Assembly: GCA_046594105.1 (NCBI GenBank)
Contig: JBKJQB010000311.1
Location: forward strand, 1 to 22,573
DNA from: JBDSGC01 sp046594105
GTDB lineage: Bacteria; Acidobacteriota; Thermoanaerobaculia; Gp7-AA8
Reading direction: 5' to 3'
Length of the DNA: 22,573 bases
Shown piece after piece: positions 1-6,750 of this stretch; positions within the stretch are counted from its first letter, which is position 1; every line of letters begins with the position of its first letter. The notes under the pieces are model-generated. The model saw nothing but the letters and a program-made list of their open reading frames with translations, searched no databases and had not been told where the DNA came from. A program made the translations under genes and the position numbers.

Positions 1-735
1 GGCGATTGCAAGGTTCCGTCCACCTCGCTTCGGATCGCGGCGGTAGGAGTGGAACAGCGCCTCGCTCGGCACGCCGGGAGAATGGCCGCGCAAGGTCTCC
101 ACTCCGCCATCGCATCGCGTGCAGAGAGCGGTGTCAAAAATCCGCTCCGCGGCGAACCCCTCGCTCCGCAGCACCTCCGCCGTCAGACCGACCAGGTCCA
201 CGTGCGGTCTGGCCCCGGAACGGTCCACGAAGCGTTCCGCGCCGGCGTAGGAACTGGTGAACTGATCCACCACTTCCTCTCCTACCTCGAAGCAGCAGAC
301 CCGGATCGAGGGACCGAGCCACACCGAAGCGGACGACGCCTGAAACGAGGACGATTCCTTGAGCGTGCCGACGGTGGCGCCGGTAATCTGCTGCACTGCA
401 CCCCGCCAACCGGAGTGAACGTTCGCCAGCACGTGGTGCACCGGGTCGATGATGGAAATCGGAAGGCAGTCGGCCATCTTGATGGCCAGGGCCATCCCTT
501 TGCTCTCCGTCCAGAGCGCATCGCAGGAGTCGCATTCGCTCCAGCCCTTCGTCGATCCGACCTTCTCCACGCCACGGCCATGAATCTGATTGCACGTGGA
601 GAGGCTTGCGTCGATCCCGAAGCGTTCGTGCACCACCGACAGCACACTCTCCGCCACGCCGGCGTCGAGGCGACCTGAAAAATCGGCGGTGGTGTAGAAA
701 AGGGCAAAGCCTGGAGGAACGTTTGCCGGAATCAC
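1..735 (-). CDS. pgeF: Peptidoglycan editing factor PgeF (YfiH/laccase-domain multicopper oxidoreductase family), C-terminus beyond left edge
   Basis: Translation of the minus strand gives about 245 residues of a YfiH/PgeF protein, family length about 250, so only a few residues and the stop are missing. Visible hallmarks are NQIHG (His52), a CDALWT segment, MADCLP (Cys90), NVHSGWRG (His107), a GPSIRVCCFEVGEEV segment and the terminal FHSYRRDPKRGGR block. In this family His/Cys/His form the metal site; members act on nucleosides in vitro, and E. coli YfiH removes wrongly incorporated L-Ser from peptidoglycan precursors. I chose the GTG at 735 because the family begins close to its PPGFALFYTTADFSG segment. 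An ATG at 777 is also in frame and would overlap the divergent gene at 765 by 13 nt. Neither start has a good Shine-Dalgarno sequence. Family assignment is firm; the exact substrate is not shown by the sequence. Confidence 0.9.
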   Translation of the reverse strand, partial: MIPANVPPGFALFYTTADFSGRLDAGVAESVLSVVHERFGIDASLSTCNQIHGRGVEKVGSTKGWSECDSCDALWTESKGMALAIKMADCLPISIIDPVHHVLANVHSGWRGAVQQITGATVGTLKESSSFQASSASVWLGPSIRVCCFEVGEEVVDQFTSSYAGAERFVDRSGARPHVDLVGLTAEVLRSEGFAAERIFDTALCTRCDGGVETLRGHSPGVPSEALFHSYRRDPKRGGRNLAIA

Positions 736-752
736 AATCCGTCCGATCGTCG

Positions 753-758
753 TATCCT
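753..758 (+). promoter_or_regulatory. Putative -10 hexamer (TATCCT) of a leaderless transcript
   Basis: TATCCT lies exactly 6 nt before the ATG at 765, so a start site at normal distance would fall on or beside the A of the start codon. No convincing -35 is visible. The same arrangement recurs at three other genes here, with a looser case at 4407. Confidence 0.4.
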
Positions 759-764
759 CGATCG

Positions 765-2435
765 ATGATTCGCACATCGCTCGCTGCATCCGTTCTTCTC
801 CTCGCCGCTTCCTGCGCCAGCGCCCCGCCGCGGATGCACGACGTGGTGATCCGCAACGGCATTCTCTACGACGGAAGCGGACGCGATGCCATCCGCGGCG
901 ACCTGGCCATCGACGGCGACCGGATCTCGGCCCTCGGCGCGGTGCCGGGGCACGGCCGCATGGAGATCGATGCGCACGGTCTGGCCGTGGCACCCGGCTT
1001 CATCAACGTCATGAGCCAGGCGCAGGAGTCGATTCTCATCGACGGCCGGGCCATGTCTGACCTCAAGCAGGGCGTGACCACCGAGATCTTCGGCGAGGCC
1101 GAGTCGATGGGGCCTCTCTCCCCCGCCATGAAGCAGGAGATGGTCTCGTCGATGGGCGATGTCCGCTTTGACGTGGACTGGACCACGCTGCGGCAGTATC
1201 TCGATTCGCTGGTCCGTCGCGGCGTGGTTCCGAACGTCGGCTCGTTCATCGGCGGCGCCACGCCGCGCATCCACGTCATGGGAAGGGAGAATCGCCCGCC
1301 GACTGCCTCGGAGCTGACCAGGATGCGCGGGCTGGTCACCGAAGCCATGGAAGGCGGCGCATTCGGAGTGGCCTCCGCGCTGATCTACGCCCCCGGCGCC
1401 TACGCCAGGACCGAAGAACTGATCGAGCTCTCCAAAGCAGCAGCCCCTTTCGGCGGCCTGTACATCTCGCACATGCGCAGCGAGGGGAACCGGCTGGTCG
1501 AAGCGGTCGATGAACTGATCGCCATCGCGCGCGCAGCGGGAGTGCCCGCGGAGATCTACCACCTCAAAGCAGCAGGAACGGCGAACTGGCCGAAACTGGA
1601 CGAGGTCATCCGCCACGTCGAGGCCGCGCGCGCCCAGGGTCTGCGCATCACCGCCGACATGTACACCTACACCGCCGGGGCCACCGGCCTCGACGCCTCC
1701 ATGCCCACCTGGGTGCAGGAAGGCGGATACGACGCGTGGCGGAAGCGCCTGCAGGATCCGGCGATTCGTGCGCGCGTGCTGACCGAGATGCGCACCCCCT
1801 CCGCCAGTTGGGAAAACCTGTTGATGCTCGCCGGCGGCGCGGACCGGGTGCTGCTCAAAGGATTCCGCAGCGAGGCCCTCAAACCACTCACCGGGAAAAC
1901 CCTGCAGGAAATCGCGCAGATGCGCGGTGTCAGTCCGGAAGAGGCAGCCATCGATCTGGTGATCGAAGACGGCAGCCGCGTGGAGACCATCTACTTCCTG
2001 ATGTCGGATGACAACGTGCGCAAACAGATCGCCCTGCCCTGGATGAGCTTCGGATCGGATGCCGCCGCTCCGGCGCCGGAGGGCCCCTTCCTGAAATCGA
2101 GCCCGCATCCGCGCGCCTACGGCAATTTCGCGAATCTTCTCGGCCGCTACGTGCGCGAGGAGAAACTTCTTCCTTTGTCCGAGGCCATTCGAAAAATGAC
2201 GTCGCTTCCGGCCGCAAATCTGGGGATCGTCGATCGCGGGATGTTGCAACGGGGCCACTTTGCCGACGTGGTGATCTTCGATCCGCAGACCATCAACGCC
2301 GTCTCCACTTACGCGAACCCGCACCAGTACGCCACCGGCGTCGTTCATGTCTTCGTCAACGGACAGCAGGTCCTCCGCGAAGGGGAGCCAACCGCCGCAA
2401 AGCCAGGACGTGTGGTGGTGCGGGCCAGAAAGTAA
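765..2435 (+). CDS. D-aminoacylase-like amidohydrolase (Amidohydro_3 family), exported, HxH-less variant
   Basis: 556 residues. The N-terminus is a short hydrophobic export signal ending at Cys17 (LLLAASC), a plausible though not ideal lipobox. The rest follows N-acyl-D-amino-acid deacylase: a composite beta domain (DVVIRNGILYDGSGRD), the barrel, and a C-terminal GHFADVVIFDP strand. Recognisable ligands are His236 (YISHMRSEGN), His266 (YHLKA) and Asp432 (SFGSDAA). The first motif, normally HxH after PGFID, reads PGFINVMSQAQES (Met83, Gln85), and the Cys of the usual GNCG motif is absent (FGEAESMGPL). The family hydrolyses N-acyl-D-amino acids or related amides; this variant may use one metal or a changed substrate. 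Start chosen because ATG765 begins the signal peptide; upstream in-frame codons lie inside pgeF. It is divergent from pgeF. An allantoinase- or dihydroorotase-like activity cannot be excluded. Confidence 0.85.
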   Translation: MIRTSLAASVLLLAASCASAPPRMHDVVIRNGILYDGSGRDAIRGDLAIDGDRISALGAVPGHGRMEIDAHGLAVAPGFINVMSQAQESILIDGRAMSDLKQGVTTEIFGEAESMGPLSPAMKQEMVSSMGDVRFDVDWTTLRQYLDSLVRRGVVPNVGSFIGGATPRIHVMGRENRPPTASELTRMRGLVTEAMEGGAFGVASALIYAPGAYARTEELIELSKAAAPFGGLYISHMRSEGNRLVEAVDELIAIARAAGVPAEIYHLKAAGTANWPKLDEVIRHVEAARAQGLRITADMYTYTAGATGLDASMPTWVQEGGYDAWRKRLQDPAIRARVLTEMRTPSASWENLLMLAGGADRVLLKGFRSEALKPLTGKTLQEIAQMRGVSPEEAAIDLVIEDGSRVETIYFLMSDDNVRKQIALPWMSFGSDAAAPAPEGPFLKSSPHPRAYGNFANLLGRYVREEKLLPLSEAIRKMTSLPAANLGIVDRGMLQRGHFADVVIFDPQTINAVSTYANPHQYATGVVHVFVNGQQVLREGEPTAAKPGRVVVRARK

Positions 2436-2443
2436 GACGGGGC

Positions 2444-2592
2444 GTGTGGCGCGGCCGTCCTCGGCCGCCGATTGTTGTGGTCCGCTGGAAGCAGGAGTCG
2501 GCAAACCACTCTTCGTCGTTGTTTGACATCGCGACCGGGAGGGCGCCACCCAGGGGCGGCCGGGACGGCCGCACCACACGGCCGCACCACAC
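2444..2592. repeat. Intergenic palindromic element with about 25-bp inverted ends
   Basis: The left arm 2444-2469 begins GTGTGGCGCGGCCGTC. It is the near-exact reverse complement of 2555-2579, which ends ACGGCCGCACCACAC; they differ by one substitution and a one-base length change. About 85 nt separate the arms. A GGC triplet flanks both ends (2441-2443 and 2580-2582). The right end is followed by a second copy of a 13-bp unit (CGGCCGCACCACA at 2566 and 2579). It fills the convergent gap between the amidohydrolase and the hydrolase. It looks like a MITE- or REP-type dispersed element; no transposase is nearby. Confidence 0.65.
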
Positions 2593-2598
2593 CAGCCT

Positions 2599-3507
2599 TT
2601 ACGCCTCCATCCAGTCTGCCATCAGCTTCCCCAGCTCTTCTTCGTGCCCGGTGAAACCGTGATCCGATCCCTTCAGCACGATGATCTCGGCGTCGTCGCC
2701 GACGTGCTGCGACAACGTTTCCACGAAGCCGCTGACGTTGCCTTCGGCGTACTCGTCCTCTTCTCCATAGATATAGAGGGAGCGTTTGCGGATCTCCCGG
2801 ATGAGATGGAAGAGAGGCTTTCGGGAGACGGGCGGACCCTTGATGGCCTCCCGAAACGGAAAGACGTTGTAGTCGCCGTCCGGATTGGCCAGGTCGTAGA
2901 TGCCCTGCCAGGTCATCGGCAGTTCCGACAGCGAGTACGGGACGAACTCGCGCCCGCGCTTCCCGGTGATGTGCCCCTTCGCTTTCGTCAGCATCGCCTT
3001 CAGCCCGCGCGGGCCGAGTTGATCCAGCATCAGTCCGACGTCATCGCCGCCGGCAAGCAGCAGGTAGCCTCGAATGCGGTTGCGTCGCTTGTAATGATCG
3101 TAGACGGCGATCTTGTTGGCGCCAGTGGAGTGACCGGCGAGAAAAATCTCCCGGTATCCCCGGCGCCAGAGCTCGCGCACCGCGCCGTCGATGTCGGGCA
3201 CGCAGTCTTTGATTTTCTCGAACGCCGCGCCGCCAAGGTCCTGACCGATGCGTCGAACGACATGAGCGCCCCGGTTGTTGAAGGGAAAGAAGGCGATGCC
3301 GCGATCCATCAGCGACCGGCCGAGAAGATTGGTGCGCCGGGACTCGAAGATCGATGAACCGCCGGTCCCGTGCAGCCAGATGATGGCGCGGTCGCTGCGT
3401 TTCTGTGGCTCGAACAACAATCCCGCCAGGCCGATGCCGTCGGTCGCGTCGAACCTTACGAGGTGGCAGGGCGGCTCGCCACGATCTGCTGCCTGTCTCC
3501 ATCCCAT
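2599..3507 (-). CDS. Alpha/beta-hydrolase fold serine hydrolase
   Basis: 302 residues, probably cytoplasmic with no signal peptide. The first beta strands (HLVRFDATDGIGLAGLLFEP, AIIWLHGTGG) are followed by the nucleophile elbow GHSTG (Ser127), a likely acid at GEEDEY (Asp251) and a His at GSDHGF (His283). This gives a complete catalytic triad with an HGTGG oxyanion segment. Substrate cannot be read; an ester, lipid or carbohydrate-ester is possible. The start ATG3507 has GAGAGG 8 nt upstream and overlaps the end of the DUF1835 gene by 52 nt, with no other start codon before the first strand. The overlap suggests translational coupling and a shared function with that gene. The open frame continues upstream of ATG3507, but that part reads as low-complexity Arg/Gly/Ala and is the shadow of the DUF1835 gene. 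Confidence 0.85.
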   Translation of the reverse strand: MGWRQAADRGEPPCHLVRFDATDGIGLAGLLFEPQKRSDRAIIWLHGTGGSSIFESRRTNLLGRSLMDRGIAFFPFNNRGAHVVRRIGQDLGGAAFEKIKDCVPDIDGAVRELWRRGYREIFLAGHSTGANKIAVYDHYKRRNRIRGYLLLAGGDDVGLMLDQLGPRGLKAMLTKAKGHITGKRGREFVPYSLSELPMTWQGIYDLANPDGDYNVFPFREAIKGPPVSRKPLFHLIREIRKRSLYIYGEEDEYAEGNVSGFVETLSQHVGDDAEIIVLKGSDHGFTGHEEELGKLMADWMEA

Positions 3508-4397
3508 CGCCACATCCTCTCGCGCGTGAGGTGCGCGCCCCCCAGCCAGAAACCCTCTCCGGCGCCGTTCAACATCATGAAGTCGTCCGTGCCATCCAGC
3601 ACATTGCGGCCGGCCGGCGTCACCGCGAAGAGCAGCTTCTCCGGCGAATCGCCGATCATGGTGATCATGGGCACCGCCCCGCCGGCCAGATGGTGCAGGT
3701 GTCGAAGGAATTCGCTGTCGCCAAAGCCGAATCGCGGCGGATGCGCGTCCAGCCGGCCGAATAAGGTCACAAAGTCGGCTGCGGAGGACTCCATGCCTTC
3801 CATGGCCCTCCGTTCGACTTCTCCCAGACCGTTCCTGATCGAGGGGAAGCGCGATGCGTGCAGCTGCATGGCCTGCCGGAGAAACGGAAATTCTAGCTGC
3901 TCGGCGACCAACAGCGGATTCAGCGCGGTGGGATCCTCGGCGGTGTATGCGTTCCACGCTTCCGTCGCCGCCAGGCTCATCGCCAACGACACCTCCCCCC
4001 GCGAGTGATAGAGCTGGAAAAGATCCTCCGGCGGCTGCAGCGCCAGAGCTTTCGGGCACCACACCAGCGATACCCGACACTTTTTCAACCGGACCAGCAG
4101 ATAGAGCAGATGCACGGTGCAATACAGATCGTGCTCGAACCAGAGGACGATCTCCTCATCGTCTCCTGCTGCGTCGATCAGCGTTTCCTGCTCCAGGAGA
4201 TCGTTGCGCAGGCGCAGCAGGTTCTGCCCGTGGGCCTCCGCGAGGAACGCCGCCCGCACCTCCACCCACTCCGGCCGGGCCATGGCGCCCGGTACGCGAC
4301 CTCCGACCATCGATTCGCGAAACGGCACATGCCACCCCGGGATCCCGGCGCGCCTGGCCAGCGAGGCCACGATGTCTCCGTTGTGAAAATGAATCAT
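3456..4397 (-). CDS. DUF1835 domain-containing protein
   Basis: 313 residues. The first 125 or so match the DUF1835 pattern: MIHFHNGDI at the N-terminus, the WHVPFRESMVGG segment, FLAEAHGQNLLRLRNDL and VLWFEHDLYC. The C-terminal part ends in an LTPAGRNVLDG...FWLGGAHL...MWRWDGD pattern that recurs in these proteins and resembles a winged-helix-like tail. The biochemical role of DUF1835 proteins is not established to my knowledge. His-, Asp- and Arg-rich motifs at the strand ends suggest a nucleotide- or phosphate-handling alpha/beta fold, which is inference. The start is fixed by the family's MIHFHNGD opening. The downstream hydrolase overlaps its last 52 nt, so the two form a pair. A TAGAAT hexamer lies 9 nt upstream of the ATG. 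Confidence 0.82.
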   Translation of the reverse strand: MIHFHNGDIVASLARRAGIPGWHVPFRESMVGGRVPGAMARPEWVEVRAAFLAEAHGQNLLRLRNDLLEQETLIDAAGDDEEIVLWFEHDLYCTVHLLYLLVRLKKCRVSLVWCPKALALQPPEDLFQLYHSRGEVSLAMSLAATEAWNAYTAEDPTALNPLLVAEQLEFPFLRQAMQLHASRFPSIRNGLGEVERRAMEGMESSAADFVTLFGRLDAHPPRFGFGDSEFLRHLHHLAGGAVPMITMIGDSPEKLLFAVTPAGRNVLDGTDDFMMLNGAGEGFWLGGAHLTRERMWRWDGDRQQIVASRPATS

Positions 4398-4406
4398 GTG
4401 CCGCGC

Positions 4407-4412
4407 ATTCTA
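4407..4412 (-). promoter_or_regulatory. Putative -10 hexamer (TAGAAT) for the DUF1835-hydrolase pair
   Basis: On the minus strand TAGAAT matches TATAAT at 5 of 6 positions and ends 9 nt before the ATG at 4397, implying a leader of at most 2-3 nt. No clear -35 is present. Confidence 0.4.
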
Positions 4413-4473
4413 CGGATTGCCGTTGGAAGGTTCGTGCCCGGGAAGTCGAGGGCCTGCAATCGCGAGGATTACG

Positions 4474-4607
4474 ATCGAGTTCCTTCTCCCCGCACACGGG
4501 GAGAAGGTGCCGAAGGCGGATGAGGGGTCTCCCGGTGACGCAAAGGAGACCCCTCACCCCCGCTTCGCGGACCCTCTCCCCGCTGCGGCGGGGAGAGGGA
4601 ACTCGAT
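4474..4607. repeat. REP-like 134-bp palindromic element
   Basis: The ends are perfect 10-bp inverted repeats: ATCGAGTTCC (4474-4483) and GGAACTCGAT (4598-4607). Inside are a hairpin TTCTCCCC...GGGGAGAA (about 4484-4505), a perfect 9-bp stem GGGGTCTCC (4524-4532)/GGAGACCCC (4545-4553), and a right-arm hairpin CTCTCCCCGC...GCGGGGAGAG. Left and right halves are imperfect inverted copies of each other. It lies in the 282-bp divergent spacer between the DUF1835 gene and the glycosidase-like gene, ending 72 nt before the latter. I see no gene in the rest of the spacer. Confidence 0.7.
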
Positions 4608-4679
4608 GGGGAAGTGGCTGCTCCCGGGTGACGTTCCGGTTGCCACTCCGTATCGATCCTGCAATCCTTCGGTTCGTCG

Positions 4680-6650
4680 ATGCTGGCCGCCGCCCTTCTC
4701 CTCGCCTCCACTCTCCACATCGACACCGCGCGCGTTCTGGCCCGCTTCGATCCACGCACCGCCCTCGGTGCGACCATCGATGCCCACGGCAACGGAGAGA
4801 GCAAACAGATCTTCACCAAGGCGAACGTGAGCGCGATGCTCTCCGCCGGATTCGGCCCGCTGTCCTACCGGCTGGCCACCGAGCTTTGCGGAGAGGCGTG
4901 GCACTGGAATCCTGCCGGCCACTTCAGCGACGAGGAGCATCAGCAGGGTTACTGGATTTCCGACGACGATGCGAAATCGCCAATCGAGGTCTCGTACGGC
5001 TATCGCCTTCCTCGGCGAGGCAACACGCTCGATCAAGCGCTGAACGAAGACTGGTCCCGCATCGACGACGGCGACCGCACCACCTTCTGGAAATCGAATC
5101 CCTATCTCGACGGGCGGCCGCAGTGGGTTCTCGTCGATCTGGGGGCGCCGCATCCGGTCGATTCGATCGCCATCACCTGGTTCGAGCCACACGCAACCGA
5201 GTACGAAGTTCAGTGGTGGGACGGGCATGACCCCATCGATGACCCCGACCGTGGCCGATGGATCACCTTCCCGCATGGCGCCATTCAAGGAGCGGGCGGT
5301 GGAACCCTGCGCACCGCGCTGACGGAGAGATCGGTTCGCTGGGTGCGGGTGTGGATGACGCAATCGTCGGGAACTTCGCAGCGAACGAGCGACGATCCGC
5401 GAGAGCGGGCCGGCTTCGCCATCGCCGAAATCGCCATCTCGCACGGCGCGCGCGATTGGGTCCGGCACGCCGCGTCGCACCAGGCGCAGTCAGTGGTGTG
5501 GGTCTCCTCCACCGACTCCTGGCACCGCGCCACCGATCGCGATCCGGCGATGGAGCAGCCCGGCCTGGATCGCGTACTGGCGAGCGGCCTGACTGGCGGG
5601 CTGCCGATGCTCACACCGGTCGCGCTGCTTTACGGCACGCCGGAGGATGCAGCCGCCGAAGTGCGATTTCTGCGGCGGCGCGAAGTCGCGGGCAGCATCG
5701 AGATGGGGGAAGAGCCGGACGGCCAGGGGATGTCGCCGGAGGACTACGCCACGCTCTACGTGCGCTGGGCCGATGCGATTCATGCAGCCGACCCGTCGCG
5801 CAGACTGGGAGGGCCGTCGCTGCAATCGACGCGCGACCGCGTCGCTTTCTGGGCCGACGCTCAGGGCCGGACGGCATGGATGGGTCGTTTCGTCGACGCG
5901 TTGCGTGCGGCCGGCCGGCTCGATGCATTCAACTTCTTTTCCTTCGAGTGGTATCCGGTCGACGACGTTTGTGGCGACGCTGCCGCGCAGCTTCGCGGCA
6001 CCCCCGGCCTGCTGCGCCGCGTGCTGGCGCAGTGGCGGGAGGAAGGAGTGCCCGTCACCATTCCCTGGATGGCCACGGAGTATGGATGGTCGTCGTACGC
6101 TGCCCGCGAAGAGGTCGACCTCACCGCCGCGCTGTTCAACACCGTCTTCGTCGCCGATTTCCTTTCCCTGGGAGGCGCTGCCGCGTACTTTTACGGGTTG
6201 GAGCCGGAGGTGATCATCCGCGAGTCGGAGCGCTGTGCGACCTACGGCAATCTCCTGCTGTTTCTCTCCGATGAGGAACATCGAATCCTCGCGCCCGTTG
6301 CCGCGTTGCACGCCGCCCGCATGCTCACCAGGCACTGGCTGGCCGCCGAGGGGCTGCACGAATTGCTGCTGGTCTCGGGAGCGCCGTCGGGGATTCGCGC
6401 CTGGGCCGTGCGGCGGCCCGACGGTCACTTCGCCCTGCTCGTCGTCAACCTCGATGCACAGCGGCAGCGAATCATCGATGTCGCCGGTGCCACCATGACC
6501 CAGGCGCATCAATTCTCAGCAACCGAGTACGCGTGGCACGCCGCGGGAGCGAACGGCAAGCCCCTGCGCAGCCGGCCACCACGAAGGTTCCTCCCGCACG
6601 GAGCGCTCCGCATCCCGCCGTCGTCGATCACCGTCATCGATTTGAAGTAG
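4680..6650 (+). CDS. Glycoside-hydrolase-like (clan GH-A type barrel) protein with inserted F5/8 type C-like domain
   Basis: 656 residues, with a short hydrophobic N-terminus (LAAALLLAS) consistent with export. Residues 25-70 look like the first barrel strands (LGATIDAHGN; PLSYRLATELCG). Residues about 115-255 resemble a discoidin/F5/8 type C module (DDGDRTTFWKSNPYLDG, PQWVLVDLG, VDSIAITWFE). Barrel-type strands then resume: SIEMGEEPDG with Glu345 in the acid/base position, FNFFSFEWYP, and IPWMATEYGWSS with Glu467 in the nucleophile position. A small beta domain closes the protein (HFALLVVNLD to the end). The Asn that normally precedes the acid/base Glu in clan GH-A is Glu344 here. Substrate unknown. 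GH39- or GH79-like ancestry is possible but I cannot assign a family. ATG4680 begins the hydrophobic signal; no Shine-Dalgarno is evident. Convergent with the peptidase downstream. Confidence 0.72.
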   Translation: MLAAALLLASTLHIDTARVLARFDPRTALGATIDAHGNGESKQIFTKANVSAMLSAGFGPLSYRLATELCGEAWHWNPAGHFSDEEHQQGYWISDDDAKSPIEVSYGYRLPRRGNTLDQALNEDWSRIDDGDRTTFWKSNPYLDGRPQWVLVDLGAPHPVDSIAITWFEPHATEYEVQWWDGHDPIDDPDRGRWITFPHGAIQGAGGGTLRTALTERSVRWVRVWMTQSSGTSQRTSDDPRERAGFAIAEIAISHGARDWVRHAASHQAQSVVWVSSTDSWHRATDRDPAMEQPGLDRVLASGLTGGLPMLTPVALLYGTPEDAAAEVRFLRRREVAGSIEMGEEPDGQGMSPEDYATLYVRWADAIHAADPSRRLGGPSLQSTRDRVAFWADAQGRTAWMGRFVDALRAAGRLDAFNFFSFEWYPVDDVCGDAAAQLRGTPGLLRRVLAQWREEGVPVTIPWMATEYGWSSYAAREEVDLTAALFNTVFVADFLSLGGAAAYFYGLEPEVIIRESERCATYGNLLLFLSDEEHRILAPVAALHAARMLTRHWLAAEGLHELLLVSGAPSGIRAWAVRRPDGHFALLVVNLDAQRQRIIDVAGATMTQAHQFSATEYAWHAAGANGKPLRSRPPRRFLPHGALRIPPSSITVIDLK

Positions 6651-6692
6651 GCGCCAGACCGAAGCCTCGAACAACAGTCAGCCTTTCGGAAC

Positions 6693-6736
6693 GCCGGCTT
6701 CCCAGCCGGCCGGTCCGCCGGCATCCCTGCCGGCGG
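6693..6736. repeat. Double-hairpin GCCGGC element in convergent spacer
   Basis: Two adjacent palindromes occur: GCCGGC-6 nt-GCCGGC (6693-6710), and a perfect 9-bp stem CCGCCGGCA/TGCCGGCGG with a TCCC loop (6715-6736). They lie between the 3' ends of two convergent genes. They could act as a two-way transcription barrier, but there is no T-tract. The repeated 'cttcccagccggc / catccctgccggc' wording suggests a dispersed repeat family. Confidence 0.55.
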
Positions 6737-6750
6737 GAATCACGCCGACC

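Noticed and set aside
632..2435. Link of pgeF and ddl at opposite ends as a peptidoglycan cluster
   Set aside because: They are more than 20 kb apart with many unrelated genes and both strands between; there is no sign of a shared unit.
732..2579. A 615-codon open frame on the minus strand opposite the amidohydrolase
   Set aside because: It is a shadow of the real gene: the product is Gly/His/Arg/Asp-rich with no domain, while the plus strand has a signal peptide and family motifs.
3854..5230. A 458-codon plus-strand open frame across the DUF1835 gene and the repeat
   Set aside because: Arg/Pro/Ser-rich low-complexity product, crosses a palindromic repeat and runs opposite a recognisable family.
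6693..6736. Rho-independent terminator for the convergent genes
   Set aside because: Stable stems are present but no T-tract follows on either strand, so I list it as a repeat only.
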